In this document: piece by piece, positions 1 through 11,929 of the stretch
How positions within the stretch are numbered: the stretch's first letter is position 1
Layout of the letters: each line of letters starts with the position of its first letter
NCBI GenBank assembly: GCA_009760855.2
Contig: WPIO01000028.1
Coordinates: 2,622,501 to 2,686,500, forward strand
DNA from: Cristatella mucedo
Taxonomy: Eukaryota > Bryozoa > Phylactolaemata > Cristatellidae
Direction of reading: 5' to 3'
Length of the DNA stretch: 64,000 bases
Notes under the pieces: model-generated
Database searches by the model: none
Seen by the model: only the letters and a program-made list of their open reading frames with translations
Told to the model about the DNA's origin: nothing
Program-made: the position numbers and the translations under genes

Positions 1-190
1 AAATGTTTAGTGTTAACATGCACAATGTCAACTAGCATATCTAGGTTAGAGGTGACACGCACAGTGTCAGCATGTAAACAAACACGGCTAGTGGTGTCAT
101 GCACAGTGTCAGCACACACAAGCACACAAATGGTGAATCACAAGGACCCACTAAATGCTGTAATAAGCAAGTCAGTTTCTTTACTTATTG
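1..190 (-). mobile_element. L2-like LINE, 3' UTR fragment
   Basis: Antisense copy of the L2-like 3' UTR, with reversed motifs such as cacagtgtcagca and gacccactaaatgct that recur at 18950-19110 and 27900-27965. It is cut by the window edge. Confidence 0.6.
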
Positions 191-800
191 AATTATTATA
201 TGTGACAGTAGAGTTAACGATTTTTTGAAGCTCTACAATATCTGCATTGTAAAAGTCTGATCTCTCCTTGCATGCAGCAATGTTCTTTCGATTCCAGTGC
301 TTTGCTTGATAGCTGAGACAGTTGAGGAGAAACCAGCCACCTGTTAAAACAATATGCCGCAGCCCTGCATGAGTGGTGGCAGAGTCACTAGTGGTACTGG
401 TATTTGCACCGGCAGCATCTGAGGAACCGACAGCATCAGCAGGTGTGGCAGTGGTAAAGGGCAGACAATCGCAGATGGGGGGGAGACGATGGCCACGGCA
501 TTGTTCAAGGGTAATCGATCTGATTGGCTGAAGTTGTTGCAGTCGGCTGTTGCAGAGTGCTTGAAATGCTCAAAATCTGTAACTTGCCTGCTTGTTCTTT
601 CGGCTGAGCTAGTGACTAATACGGTTGCTGCAAGTCAAGGCTGAAGTGACTCATCACGTTAGTAGGGGCCCATATATTTTATTTTATTTTTGCATCAATT
701 CTCTCGTAAAAGGAGATAGCTAACTCGTAACGTTAGGTTTTTCAAGGCCACGTTTATGGTAAAAACAAATGTGCAAAGCTACCCAGACTGATCGTTTTAG

Positions 801-914
801 GCATTCGGCGTTCTGCAGTTGGCCTTATTCTTCATGGAGGCCTACTTCAATGTGACGTGGCTGAATGGAGGACCGGAACTCATAGCGCTACCATGCGTAG
901 TAGTTCATGGATAG
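801..914 (+). CDS. Terminal exon of a MARVEL-domain membrane protein (gene A, partial)
   Basis: This is the last coding exon of a four-transmembrane MARVEL protein whose earlier exons lie before the window. The acceptor is tgatcgttttag/GCA and the frame is phase 0. It encodes 37 residues ending in TAG (912-914). It opens with AFGVLQLALFFMEAYFNVTW, a fourth membrane helix with the small-aromatic pattern typical of MARVEL TM4, followed by a short polar tail. The first 32 residues differ from the gene B terminal exon (24331-24432) at only four positions, while the DNA differs at about 26 of 96 bases, mostly silent. That is strong evidence of selection on the protein. I see no exon 3 in bases 1-800. 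Family role (known): MARVEL proteins act in membrane apposition and vesicle or raft trafficking. The exact subfamily is uncertain. Confidence 0.72.
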   Translation, partial: AFGVLQLALFFMEAYFNVTWLNGGPELIALPCVVVHG

Positions 915-1174
915 CAAGGTTTACCTGCTCAAATGATGCCCTCCTCAGGTAACCAGCTAACACTCATTCTAGTGTAGAGCTCAAAATTAATACGTGCTCT
1001 GTGGCAAGCTTCTTGGCCCTCGGCTGCCTTTATAGCCGTAGTTTGAAAGGACTTATATATAATTACATCTTAACACTGCTTCGCCTGTGACCACTCTAGA
1101 TTTAAAACAACTAGGATCAGTGGTAGGATCTTTCTGTATTGTTTGGGTATGCATCACTGTGTGGTAGATGAAAT

Positions 1175-1180
1175 AATAAA
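1175..1180 (+). terminator. Candidate poly(A) signal of gene A
   Basis: An AATAAA lies about 260 bases after the gene A stop codon, which is a plausible 3' UTR length. It is the first canonical hexamer I see downstream. The cleavage site itself is inferred. Confidence 0.4.
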
Positions 1181-1579
1181 AGAGTTATTGGTCATCTAGA
1201 TGTCACATTTCTTTGCTATCGCAGCGGTACGAAGCTGTGACGTTTCGTGCATTGCTGAAAGAGGCATACCAACCCGAGTATAGTCTTAACAAGTTTCATT
1301 CAGACAACTGCTTTTACAGCTGGTCATACTCGATCTCCATCTAAGATTAGGGACTACGTTCTAGGGTGGCTGGCTAAAGATCATACTAGCTTAGTTCTGT
1401 ATAGAATTGTGACAACTGTAATTTGGTTTGGCTGAGCTACCAAAAAGCCATTAAGCTCATACATATGATGACGAATATGGCTGCAAGGTTAGTTTACAAA
1501 AATTCACGGGCCACGTGTTTTCTTTGCTTAGGGGCTCCATAGATTCAGAGTAAAATTCTTACTCAGCCACATAAGGCCT

Positions 1580-1770
1580 GCCACCGCTCGGCTTCTTAAT
1601 ACCTAGCTGAACTGAAGCACCAGTTTCAGCCATCTCGTGCTTTCAGGTCCTATATGGACATTTAAATAAGCTATTTAGTTCTTTCAATAAAAGACCATTG
1701 GCAAAAGCCACTTTTTCTCTGCAGATCCTAGACTGTTGAACTCAGTTGCAAAGGTCTTAATCGCCTATAG
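1580..1770 (+). mobile_element. Second LINE family (TTACA-tail), fragment
   Basis: Resembles 32820-32990 (acctagctgaactg, gaccattggc, cctagactgt). It is a decayed piece of the C-terminal reverse-transcriptase ORF, with stops. Confidence 0.5.
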
Positions 1771-1819
1771 CTATCATTATAAGTTTGTATAGCACCTTAA
1801 GAAATCTAAATCTATAGGC

Positions 1820-2630
1820 ATTCTGCATATGCTGTCATCCGTGTGTTTATTAGTTGGCGACAGCGTGCACAATGGCGGCACGCATAAGCATCCACCCAGG
1901 ACAATGCACACGGACCCAGCAGATGCTGTGAGGACAAGATGGATTTTCGGTTCTTTTTAAATGTCATTAAGTCTAAGGACGTCGTAACGTCCGTTGGTAG
2001 CGAGAAGCTAGCGTTGCTAGCGTAGGAGTTAAAGGTACGCTCTCCAAAGTATTTCGTTTTGGTTCGAGGCACAGCCAAACGACTCAGAAGAGTCAGAATA
2101 ACCGGCGGTACAATGCCTACGTAGCCTGATATGGAAGTGGTAAGAGAATGAAGTAACATAACCAAACCTATAAGTGAGTGAGTGTCATAACCTATAAGTC
2201 GATTGAACAGTCTGTGCAGGTCAATGAGAAGCCGCGTAGTATGGCGGTTGCGACAGAATAGCCTATTTGTTATATTTTTTATAATAATTATAATAATTAT
2301 AACTATTATTATAATTATTATAGATTATATAATATGGATACTTATAAATAGTATACTATTATATATTAATAGTCTATCATATTAATATTATAATATAATA
2401 TATTATTAGAATATATATTCTAATATATATTATATATTCGAATATCAATATTATATATTCTAATATTCGAATATATAGCCTGATAACTGCAGAGTTTCGC
2501 AACTACTATAAGCCCCTCACTGCCCACGCCGGGCAGTCTGCGAGTAGGGAGTTACTGAAGTCGAGACGGGATGACGAAAATACATAAGCAAGCTTGGCTG
2601 TGACATCATTGCCGGAACAGGCTCACGTTT
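1820..2630 (-). mobile_element. L2-like LINE C-terminus and 3' UTR, interrupted
   Basis: The reverse strand encodes remnants of the ORF2 end (LAVPRTKTKYFGERTFNSYA, then TSLDLMTFKKN). The upstream part, at 2480-2600, matches the tgcagagttt and gtcgagacgggat block seen at 21370-21460. An AT-rich segment splits the copy at 2265-2474. Confidence 0.65.
2265..2474. mobile_element. AT-rich self-complementary insertion with 7-bp target duplication
   Basis: About 210 bases, almost pure A/T with many inverted stretches (e.g. aatatatattctaatatata), flanked by ATAGCCT at 2258-2264 and 2475-2481. The surrounding LINE resumes where it left off. This looks like a small hairpin or MITE-type insertion, or an insertion later expanded by slippage. 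Confidence 0.45.
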
Positions 2631-2804
2631 TTGCATTGGTACGTAGCTGAAAGTAACGACATCTTCTCTCCTGATGCCAACCCCTGCACCTTTTCCTAAC
2701 GTCCTGTGCTGGCACTTCCATTCTACTCACTTCCTTGACTGCCCTCATGAATCAGCTGTGCTTCTCACTTCTCGTTGTTTTTCGTGAGAGCTGTTCCATT
2801 TTTC

Positions 2805-3290
2805 ATCCACTTATAGATCATTGGCGACAGAAGCTTTAGCTCTGCAGGTCCTAGACTGTGGAACTCGCTTCCACAATTCTTACGAAACGACAACTACTCT
2901 CCTGCTGCCGACTATGGCTCATCCTTTTCAGCGGCCCTGAGCAGCTACTTCCATGGTACTTACTAACTCAACTGCTCTCCTTACTCTTCAATGCTTCCCA
3001 CTTTCTCTTTGTTTTGTGAGACGAAGTCTGTTGGGTACCGAATGCGTACCGAAAGCCGCTTAGGCTGTGAGCGCGCTATATAAAACCCACCGGCGTAACA
3101 CCCACATGGTCTTTATGACTTTGTGGAGTTACAGACGGAGATGCATTGCATGTAGTCTGTCTGTTGGCTGCCTTGTGCTCCAGAAAGCTGTTCGGGCTTT
3201 GGAGTGGGCTACACAAAACTCCATGGTAACGCCCACCTAGTCTTGGCGGCTTTGTGAAGTTTCAGTGGCGATACGTACGTATCCGTAAGA
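2805..3290 (+). mobile_element. Second LINE family, 3' ends (two in series)
   Basis: The first copy covers 2805-3150: tgcaggtcctagactgtgg, ctaccgaatgcgtaccg-type motif, gcgctatataaaa, then tttgtggagttacagacgg. A more diverged tail of the same kind follows at about 3190-3290 (cgcccacctagtcttggcgg). Both are 5'-truncated. Confidence 0.55.
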
Positions 3291-3834
3291 TAACGTGATT
3301 CAGCAGCATCATTTAAATATCGGCGGTAGAGTCCTAACGGCTGCCACCGCCGGCCGAAGCAGGCACTTAAGAAGGATTGCGTCCGGCAGAAATTGACACT
3401 GCGACCAGGGTGGTGAAGAGAGAGCATCTTACCCACTTTGCTTACACTCATCATTGACAGTGCAGTGAAGCCAAGTAGCAGCAGCTGGCCACCGACCGAC
3501 ACTTTTTTTTAAGACCACACAAGCCAGCACTTCTAGATGGCTAGCAGTTATGATCTTACCTGGAATTGGATGCGTGCAGGTGTCAGAGTGCACTCTGCTT
3601 TCGTCATCTAGATGTGGCTGCCTGAGGCATTGCGAGCGAGAGCCGTCGGCTGTTGTTGCTGCTAAGAATGCCGTTACGAGTAGTATTTCCTAATTGTACC
3701 CCCAACACCTGTCTTTTTACGCTTTCGTTTTTCTCAGGAAAAAATCAGTAATTAATTTAATGTGAGCCTTGACGTGTTCTGGATGAGAAGATTCGTTTGC
3801 ACTTTTGCGAAAGGGCAAAGAACGATGCGTGCCG

Positions 3835-4118
3835 CTGGAAGGTGCTCAAAGGTTCTTACGCAACGACATCTACTCTCCTGATGCCGACTATGGCACATCT
3901 TTTTCAGCGGTCCTGAACTGCTACTTCCATGCTACTCACTACCTCAACTGCTCTCCTAACTCTGCTATGCTTCCCACTTTCTCTTTGTTGCGTGAGACGA
4001 AGTCTGTTGGCTACCGAATGCGTACCGAAAGCCGCTTAGGCTGTGAGCGCGCTATACAAAACTCTCCTGCGTAACACCCACATGGTCTTTATGACTTTGT
4101 GGAGTTACTGACGGAGAT
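3835..4118 (+). mobile_element. Second LINE family, 3' end
   Basis: Well-preserved 5'-truncated copy matching 2850-3140 and 44500-44745. It ends in the TTACA tail, which here has expanded into a satellite. Confidence 0.6.
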
Positions 4119-4425
4119 ACATTACATTACATTACATGACATTACATGTAACATTACATTACATTACATTGCATGTAACATTACATTACATTACATTACA
4201 TGTAACATTACACTACATTACATTACATTACATGTAACATTACATGTAACATTACATTACATGTAACATTACATTACATTACATGTAACATTACATTACA
4301 TTACATGTAACATTACATTACATTACATGTAACATTACATTACATTACATGTAACATTGCATTACATGTACCATTACATTACATTACATTACATTGCATT
4401 ACATTACATGTAACATTACATTACA
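4119..4425. repeat. (TTACA)n satellite with ATGTAAC variants
   Basis: About 300 bases of ACATT pentamers, periodically interrupted by ACATGTAAC, which makes the perfect palindrome TTACATGTAA about every 20-30 bases. It arises directly from the LINE tail. Confidence 0.85.
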
Positions 4426-4429
4426 AAGG

Positions 4430-5997
4430 AAAAAGGAGCTCAGAGAAAAAATTTGCTGCTCATCGTGCGAGACTCGGTCAACAGCTTCAGTATCAGCTAA
4501 GGCAGCAATAGAAGTGGTACGCGATTCACACTCAAGGTTTTCGCGAGTGCCGTCCAATGGCATATTTCTGTCCATGTAGGTGTAGTTGTCGACGCGAATT
4601 CTTGTCCTCAATTCCGTGCTAGCTAGCCCTTTACTTGACGTTTGAAGAAGTCCGATGCTCAGCGGGATCGGCTACTACGCAAGCCAGTGTTCGAGGGCCA
4701 GTCTTCATTAAATCGAATGTACGCATCAAAGATGCCCACGAGCAGCACGCCAAAAACAACCAGACAAATGCTCTTTTTTTCCCAATCCAGGACAGAGCCA
4801 ACGGCAGACTGCCAACATGACCTAGGCCCGAGCAGCCATGCATGGCTGAGGCTAAAGAGGGAGCCAACCAACCGCGAACTTTCACATCTCTGCTAGGCTG
4901 ACGAAAGGGGTCGAGCTGCTGCGACACCGCCATCTCATCTGTGCATATGCTCTCGATCTCGTCATCGGAAACGCAGGACAAAGGGTTACTGCATTCATCC
5001 CTGAATAGAACAAAGGCACGCCTAAACATTTATGTTTTCGAGCAGAACGACTGCACCTTTCTATAAAACCACCAGCACAATATTTCAAGACTGAGTAGCT
5101 CTAGCAGAAGCATTTTAACGGATGACCTGCCGCGCTGAACAGTGACCTCCAGCATATCATTGGCCACTGCTCGACGAATTACTGATGACCTTTTGCAATG
5201 CACAGTATAAGCAAAGACCCGTAAGACATATATGCCGAAAATATAAAGGATTATGGCCACGCCGGACCGATAAGCAAATTTACTTTACGGTGGCCTATAT
5301 AGTCTTCGATTAGAGTTTGAGATATATCTTTTTTTATTTTTGGCTGTACAACTATCGCTCTGCTTTACCGATGTCAGCTACTACAGTAACTTATGAGCCT
5401 GCCTGTCCTAAATCGCTGCCGTGAACAGTCTAGTCATAGAACCTTAATCAACACCCAAAGAGTTAGGCCTTCAAACCAGCTTAGGAGGCTTAAAAGGGTT
5501 TGCATGCTGCATGTGCCCACTAAGGAATTCAAGAGCGCTGCAGTTTGATAGGCGAAAAAATATAGGTTAGAGGAAGCTCTTGCAGGCGATCTAGACAGAT
5601 TGCCTGCAATGTAGCCTGCGAATAGCAAAACGAGCGCTCGCCTGTTAACGAGGCAGAAAATTAGCATCTAACTCTTCGGCGTGTGCTAAATATTGACATT
5701 CATGCATTCGCGCTAGCGCGAAAGGAGAGCGAGAGCGCTTGCTCGCGCGAACGCACACACATGCTCACACACCACCTGCCTACAGACTCGGTACAGTGGC
5801 GCTGACACTGGTATGGCACTCATCGCAAGGTTAACCATAGAGACTTAAGAGGAGGACCAAAAAATCTTTTCCTAGGGAGGACAGGAGCCGAAAGACTCTA
5901 AGGTAAGTTTGTTCCCAGCCGCACAAAATGTATCTCGGTTTATAGAGGATACTAATCTTGCACAGCGGCAGCTCTCAGGTTAGCCGCGATACGAGCC
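4430..5997. other. No recognised gene
   Basis: Overlapping open frames on both strands at 4630-5030 (up to 132 codons, minus) have no recognisable motif. A short CA-rich patch lies near 5750. Nothing else is supported. Confidence 0.4.
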
Positions 5998-6222
5998 CTT
6001 GCCTTAGTGGGTTCAACTAGGGCAGCACCTAGTGCTGACCCGGCTTCTAGTCCACCTAGCTCAGATTAGAATGGAGCTTTGTGCAGACGACGAGGTTAAG
6101 AGGTGGACCGACTAATGTACTTGACTTAGTGGATTCGACTAGGACACCTAATGCAGACCCGCTCAGGTTAAAGCGGAGCCTTGTGCAAACGATGCGGTCA
6201 GGATGTGCACCGACTAATGTTC
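5998..6222. repeat. Degenerate ~110-bp tandem duplication
   Basis: Two diverged units share cttagtgg-ttc-actagg, gcagacccg-type, gag-tttgtgca-acga and end in ccgactaatgt (near 6117 and 6216). Confidence 0.4.
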
Positions 6223-6420
6223 GCAAGGATGGCAATCGGGCGATGGAGCCATCTAATAGGGCGCGGGCGAAAATGAATAAGCCCGAGAACAGACACCAAG
6301 AGGTACTTCAAAAAAGTACTTCATTCAACCTACTGCTAGCAAAGAAATTGGATTTCAAAGCCAGAAATCTCTGCTTGGGGTTCATTAATTTGGCAAGAAA
6401 TATAACGAAAGATTGAAAGC

Positions 6421-6600
6421 TTGAAAGATAACAACCTTGTGCAAACGCCTAGGCTGGTGACCTACTTTTTGACGAATCTTCATTTTGTGTGGCTGCAGTG
6501 GCCCAGCCAGTCGCCTGATTTTTACCTCGTAGAACGACTATGGAGCGATACTGACAGGCGGCTGAGCCTGTGTGTTTGGCCTACTCCAGTAGCCGACCTT
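6421..6600 (+). pseudogene. Tc1/mariner transposase fragment
   Basis: The frame reads TPRLVTYFLTN, then WPSQSPDFYLVERLW. This is the C-terminal catalytic block of Tc1-type DDE transposases, where the family consensus is WP-SPDLNPIE-LW with the last acidic residue in the E position. The N-terminal part and inverted repeats are not evident, so this is a dead scrap. Confidence 0.65.
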
Positions 6601-7188
6601 TAAAGTAAAACTAAGGCTCAGTGAAGTTTGTGCTGCAGCAGAACAGACGATGCAGAAGCTGTCAGCCTTAATGGGTGGGCAGACAACGAAAGGTAATAAA
6701 GAATCGTGGTAGTAGAACGTTACAGTAGTTTTTTGGGCTGTCAATAAATATTTTTCTATGCTTTGCACAACTTAGCATGCCTAGCACAGTAGACATTCCT
6801 CTTATTACCCAAACGAATTTACAGCAGCGGCAGCCATATTACGAGGATTTTATGTGCCTGGGTGTTTATTTAAAGTAATAAAGTAAATGAAGGTCGCATG
6901 ATTTAGCACCTTCATTTAGCTAGCGTCAGAAGAGCCTTAACTGTATGGCCGACGCTCGCGGTGTGCAAAAAAGAATTAACCAGAACATGTAAAGCGCCTG
7001 GAAGGAGATTGAATTCTGAGGGCGCTTTATCGAGTGTATTATTATTCGTAACTAAAACGGGACTTGAATGCAAGACCCGGATCTTGCAATATAAAAAATA
7101 TGCACTGGAATCAGAAAATTCAAAGAATCGGCCTTCACATCTTTCCACAAGCGACCACATGAGAGCTACTTAGCAGTTGTACGGTAAG

Positions 7189-7404
7189 GGTAAGTGCATA
7201 GTAAGATGCAGTAGAGCTACCGGCGTTTACATTTGTACACCAGGTAAGTGCATAGTAAGATGCAGTAGAGCTACCGGCGTTTACATTTGTACACCAGGTA
7301 AGTGCATAGTAAGATGCAGTAGAGCTACCAGCGTTTACATTTGTACACCAGGTAAGTGCATAGTAAGATTCAGTAGAGCTACCGGCGTTTACATCGGTTC
7401 ACCA
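7189..7404 (+). repeat. 54-bp minisatellite, exactly four units
   Basis: Units begin ggtaagtgcatagtaag and end acatttgtacacca; the last is slightly diverged. The period is 18 codons and all four stay open in one frame (GKCIVRCSRATGVYICTP-type units; 76-codon ORF 7177-7407). Each junction forms CAG/GTAAGT, a perfect 5' splice-site consensus. Confidence 0.85.
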
Positions 7405-7690
7405 TAATCATAGCTCTGGCCTAATTCTCTAGCTAAGGGTGAAGTTCCAAGTCGACCATTAAGCGGACAAATACTCGCCAAACGCTGGACTTGCCTCACC
7501 AGTGAGAATAGCGTAGTAAAGATTATCGGCATTTGCAAAGCTGCGACATCGGCCCAGAGAAGAGACCCTGCTTTAACTTTACTGGCAGCTACTGGCTGCA
7601 CAGCAGGCTAGTAACCAAACCATTAACGCCGAAGCCGAGCCATAAAGCCAGAATTAATCCTCGACAGGCAGGTAAGAAGAAAGAAAAAGA

Positions 7691-7862
7691 AATACTAGCT
7701 GATTTAACAGCATCTTTTGTATAGCGACAGAAGAGCCTTTACGGCTATCACCACCGCTTGCAGCAGCGATAAAGGATCGCCCACCAAAGGATTCGAACCC
7801 ACGACCTCGGGACCGAGGTCATGAAAAGCAACGGCCATACCTAATGAGCCACCAGGGCGGAA
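7691..7862 (-). mobile_element. SINE S1 (tRNA-derived)
   Basis: Antisense copy. The B-box-like ggattcgaacccacgacctc and the tail agcctttacggctatcac and gatttaacag match the other S1 copies. Confidence 0.7.
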
Positions 7863-7869
7863 GTGGCCC

Positions 7870-10800
7870 AGCAACTTCCAACTAGATTTATATATGCACG
7901 CACGTGAATTCACAAGCGAAGAAATTGTAACACCAACCAAGAAAGGACTGTGTAACTTTCCAACAGCCAGCTGCAGGCGACCTAAAAGTTGTCAGTTCCC
8001 GACGAGACGTAACGCACGTTTACACGATCTGTCTTGTTTCGGTACAGCTTCGTTCCGTCTTTCTTCTTGTAAGAAGTTTATACGGCCGGCTCGCCTTCCG
8101 TTTTCTTCGTACCAGTTCCACCGCTAAAGTGGTCATGAGAAAACTGCATCCATTAGGGAGATAGGAAACAGCCCTGGGGCGGTGCACCTTCGCTAGAATT
8201 TTAACCTTTGGCGACTGCCTTTTTTCACCCGACGCACAATTATCCGATTCCTACGTTTACGAGCTCGTAACGCCCAATAAATGCGGACTCTTACGGAACG
8301 CACCGAAGATTTCGCCAGTCATGTCATTTGTCAGGTCTTTCAAAATGATGAAGAAGGCGTGCCCCGGACATCGTGCTTAAGATCTAAGATCACAGTAATA
8401 ATAATGATTAGTTAGATCTACTTTTGGTTTGGCTTAGATTGGTCTCTGGTTCGGTCTTGCCTCGGTCTTTGCCAAGATGTAGAACCGCGCTCAGCACCTC
8501 CGCCTTCATCCAGTCTTTAATAAAGTGTTAGACTGCCCCTCTAATCTTGCTGACGTATGCATCTAAGACAGAAGCAAGACGGAAGCATGACGGAAGCTAG
8601 ACGGGTCGCGTAAATGTGGTTTTGGGGTCCAACGATAAATTCGAAATGCACGTACGTTAGCGGACGCATGCAAGCCTGTTCATAGCTCTAGATTATGTGG
8701 ATGGAATACCAGCGAAGCCCAGCCTGCCTCTTCCAGTACCTAAACCGTGTTCCTCCCGCGAACGGATCGAGAGGCATAGAATTGCCGATTTTTTATAAAA
8801 TTGAAAAAATGCTAATCGCTGATCTTTATGCCTATTGGTCAATGCTACAGCTGCCCACTAGCGGAAGTAGATTCTCAGGATTTGTGCCGTCGTGTCGTCC
8901 GCTACGGCTTGGTCATTGTCACCAGTTCGTGGCGCACCTGGTGATCCAATAACGTAACTGTACGCATCCTTATGCAGGTTCTGCGCCGGCGTTTTCAATC
9001 TTTTTCAGTTTTTTAAGCACGCGCGTTTTTAATGACTGTAGAAAGTGTCAGCTGTTTAATTGGCCAAGACATGCCCTGTTGATCTTTGTTCAAAATTACC
9101 GTGACCTACCCTAGTGCCATATCCTTTATGATGTGAAACAACGGAAAATTATGGGCGAACACTTAGTCTCGCCAGTAACGATCTTGCACCAAATCAGTTC
9201 AGATTGTCATCAATGTTACACTATGCCTGATGTGTTACAGATCTACTTTGGAGTACTTAAACGGAACTCAGCCTTCAGTGCTACCCGGTGGTGTCGCGTA
9301 AAGTCTTTTATAGTTGATGCATATTTTCCAGCAGAGTCAGAGTGGCTGCTTGATCAGTGTTGTTCGCGGCTCACGATGAATGCCTGGTTTTATAAAGTTT
9401 TTGCTTATTTTGATTTTGGGTACTCTCTTAAAACGGAAAAAGCTGGATACCCCTAAGTCATTCTGATCGAAGAGATTTTGCTTGGGTGCTTACACGAGTT
9501 ATTCAATAACGTAGTCTCCAGTCTCCATCTCCGTAGTGACCTTGAGCGGATAGATAAGAGCGGATTTTCAGACGTCGAGAAGATACTGCCCATATACTAA
9601 CGTTGCCTTATAGAAGCCACATGGGGGAAATGGGCGTAACCCTCACTCTGCTGGTTGGTGCACACAGTAAATGAGACATGAAGACTAAAATTCTGAGCGA
9701 TTAGTCTGGTGGTTTGCCTGTAGTTTTTTGCCAATAATTTTGTTGTGCAACTAAAGAAGTTCTTTACAATGTAACGTGTAGGTTTGTGACGATCCGCAGT
9801 GACTGAGATGACGACAAAGTGTTAACGTGCAGAAAAGGATTAAGAAAGCTCGTCATTTTCATGGAACTTTTTTGCTTCTGCACAAATGGCTTTGCTTGGT
9901 TATTTTATTGCTATTTTATGTTTCTCCTATATATACTCTGGCTTGAAGAATATTAGCAATCATCATCCTTGGTGGGCCCCAATCTGCCATTCTTTTCTGA
10001 TATTCAAGGCAAAATCTTATGCCGCGGCGGCAGGCCTTGAAACACAAGTCTTCATTCTAATGTTATAGGCTTGAATGAAGGCGTAATCCTGACGGGTCTT
10101 CTGGTAACGAATTCAGATTAGCTGGAGTGCGAAAGGTCTATCTCCTAGTGTCTGCAGACGACTGACCGGAGCACAAAATCTACAGACTTGAAAGGCAAAC
10201 TAGAACTAACCCTCTTGCAGTGCGTACTCAGCCTGGCCTGATAAGCAAGTAGCCGACGTGAGCTTGCTGTGTTTTGCTTACAAATCAGTCTGCTAGCTCA
10301 GCAGGTTTAGACAGTGGCTTTGTAGATTTGTTTGGCATCCCACCAAGGTATGAAACCCATATCAAACTTTCACAACGTAAAAAAGCTGTCTATCCTGAAA
10401 CCCTTCAGGTGATACACGATCGCGGTACAATTATCAAGCTGGAGAGCTGTAGAAAAGGCTCTATTTCCTGTAAAAAAAATAGAATCAAAGCACTATCTAA
10501 TAAGTGCACCATAAATAGGGGCAAACTCCGATGATGAATTTCATTGAGCCATCGGCGTGCAGCTGCTAGTTGTTGACATTGGCAGTTAATTTACAGCTGA
10601 AATCAGCAGGAGGACTGTTTGCTACCATTAGGTTTTAAGAGATTGGCAAAATCCTGAGGGACTCTCTAAGAAGAAGGCAGAAATTCAGGATCTGCATGCC
10701 GTGCAAACATTGTAGCTTACGAGTAAGAAACTTCATTGGAGGAAAATAATATTTAGTGTCGTCGTACGACCACCTAAGCTTATGAAGAGGGAATGATATT

Positions 10801-11429
10801 TTAAAGTAGAAGGTCGCTGAGCACCGCGCCTTCATGCCGTGCATGTAAATGCATGCTTAATGCAACCGGAATTCATCTGATTTCAGGCTTTAAGACACAA
10901 GCTAATCGAGTCTAGCCCTGGACTACAGAACGCTGTGCAATCGTAGTCCACTTTATCAAATTCTGCCAAAAAGAATCAAGTGCATTCTCACCTTCTCTTT
11001 TGACTTGATTTGAAACAGGAGTTTTCTTTTAAGCTTATTCAGGAGGGGGACAGGTTAATCAGTTCAAGAATATTTTAGGTTAGATTTTAGCCCAAGGTGT
11101 CGTATCTGTTATCAGCAATACCAAATGCAAGACTCGTTGAGATACAGGCTGAATAAAATTGGCGCGAAGAACCAACGAAAAAAATTGCCGATTGCACAAT
11201 TCCGAAAAGTTTTATGCAAGCAGAACAATCAACCCACGGGTAATTCGATCCAGATATGGTCCTGGCTTTTTTTTTATAAGGGGACATAATTCCAATTTAC
11301 TTAGTTTTTTTCGCAAGTTGTCATGCATTATCCACTACCAGCAGTTCTTAATTCATCTGTTTGCATCTTTGGCCGAGCACGATGCAAACTTTCATGACTG
11401 CAGAAAGCGCTGCCACAACCCGACAGTCT
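7870..11429. other. No recognised gene
   Basis: AT-leaning DNA with scattered short frames (the longest is 107 codons at 9133-9456) and no family motifs, codon bias or splice-linked partners that I can see. Confidence 0.35.
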
Positions 11430-11504
11430 GTGCATGTAAGTGCGTGTCTGTGTGCATGTGTGTTTGCCGTGTCTGTGTGCATGTGTGTTTGCCGTGTCTG
11501 TGTG

Positions 11505-11546
<42 letters not shown>

Positions 11547-11580
11547 TGCGCGCGTGCATGCGCATGCGTGCGTGTGCTAG
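11430..11580. repeat. (TG)n / (CG) microsatellite with a ~26-bp short tandem
   Basis: Repeats of gtctgtgtgcatgtgtgttt pass into pure TG and then alternating CG/CA. It lies just upstream of the gene B CpG island. The open frames in it are compositional. Confidence 0.85.
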
Positions 11581-11929
11581 GCTTCGGTCAGTGATTGCTG
11601 CTCACACACGAAGCCCGAGGTCGGCTGAGCTTGAGCTCTGTTTTGTTGGCATCATCTGTGCTGAGCGAGAATCAAGTTGGAGCTCATGGCGACGACGTAG
11701 CAGCCATGTGCACCGTGCTCTGCAGCCAATAGTACAGCAGGCGATGCACGGAGCCAAGTGCTGAAGCAGGAGCAGTAGGGTGCCTTAGTTCGTCGTGAAC
11801 AGCTGCTCGCGTCTTTTCTAGCCCGACCATCCATTGGATACGGTTTGGTTCTCCTGCTCTTACGCGTGTTAAGGAAAGAGCTGCTGCCCTGGCCAAAGTT
11901 GCAGATGGCAGCCTCAGTTATGGGAAACC

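Noticed and set aside
801-960. First taken as a dispersed repeat shared with 24361-24500
   Set aside because: The shared block is exactly an open frame with conserved acceptor and mostly silent differences, so a paralogous coding exon explains it better.
4631-5029. 132-codon minus-strand ORF considered as a transposase
   Set aside because: No catalytic or DNA-binding motif could be identified.
7189-7404. CRISPR-like array
   Set aside because: Contiguous 54-bp units without unique spacers, in a eukaryotic context.
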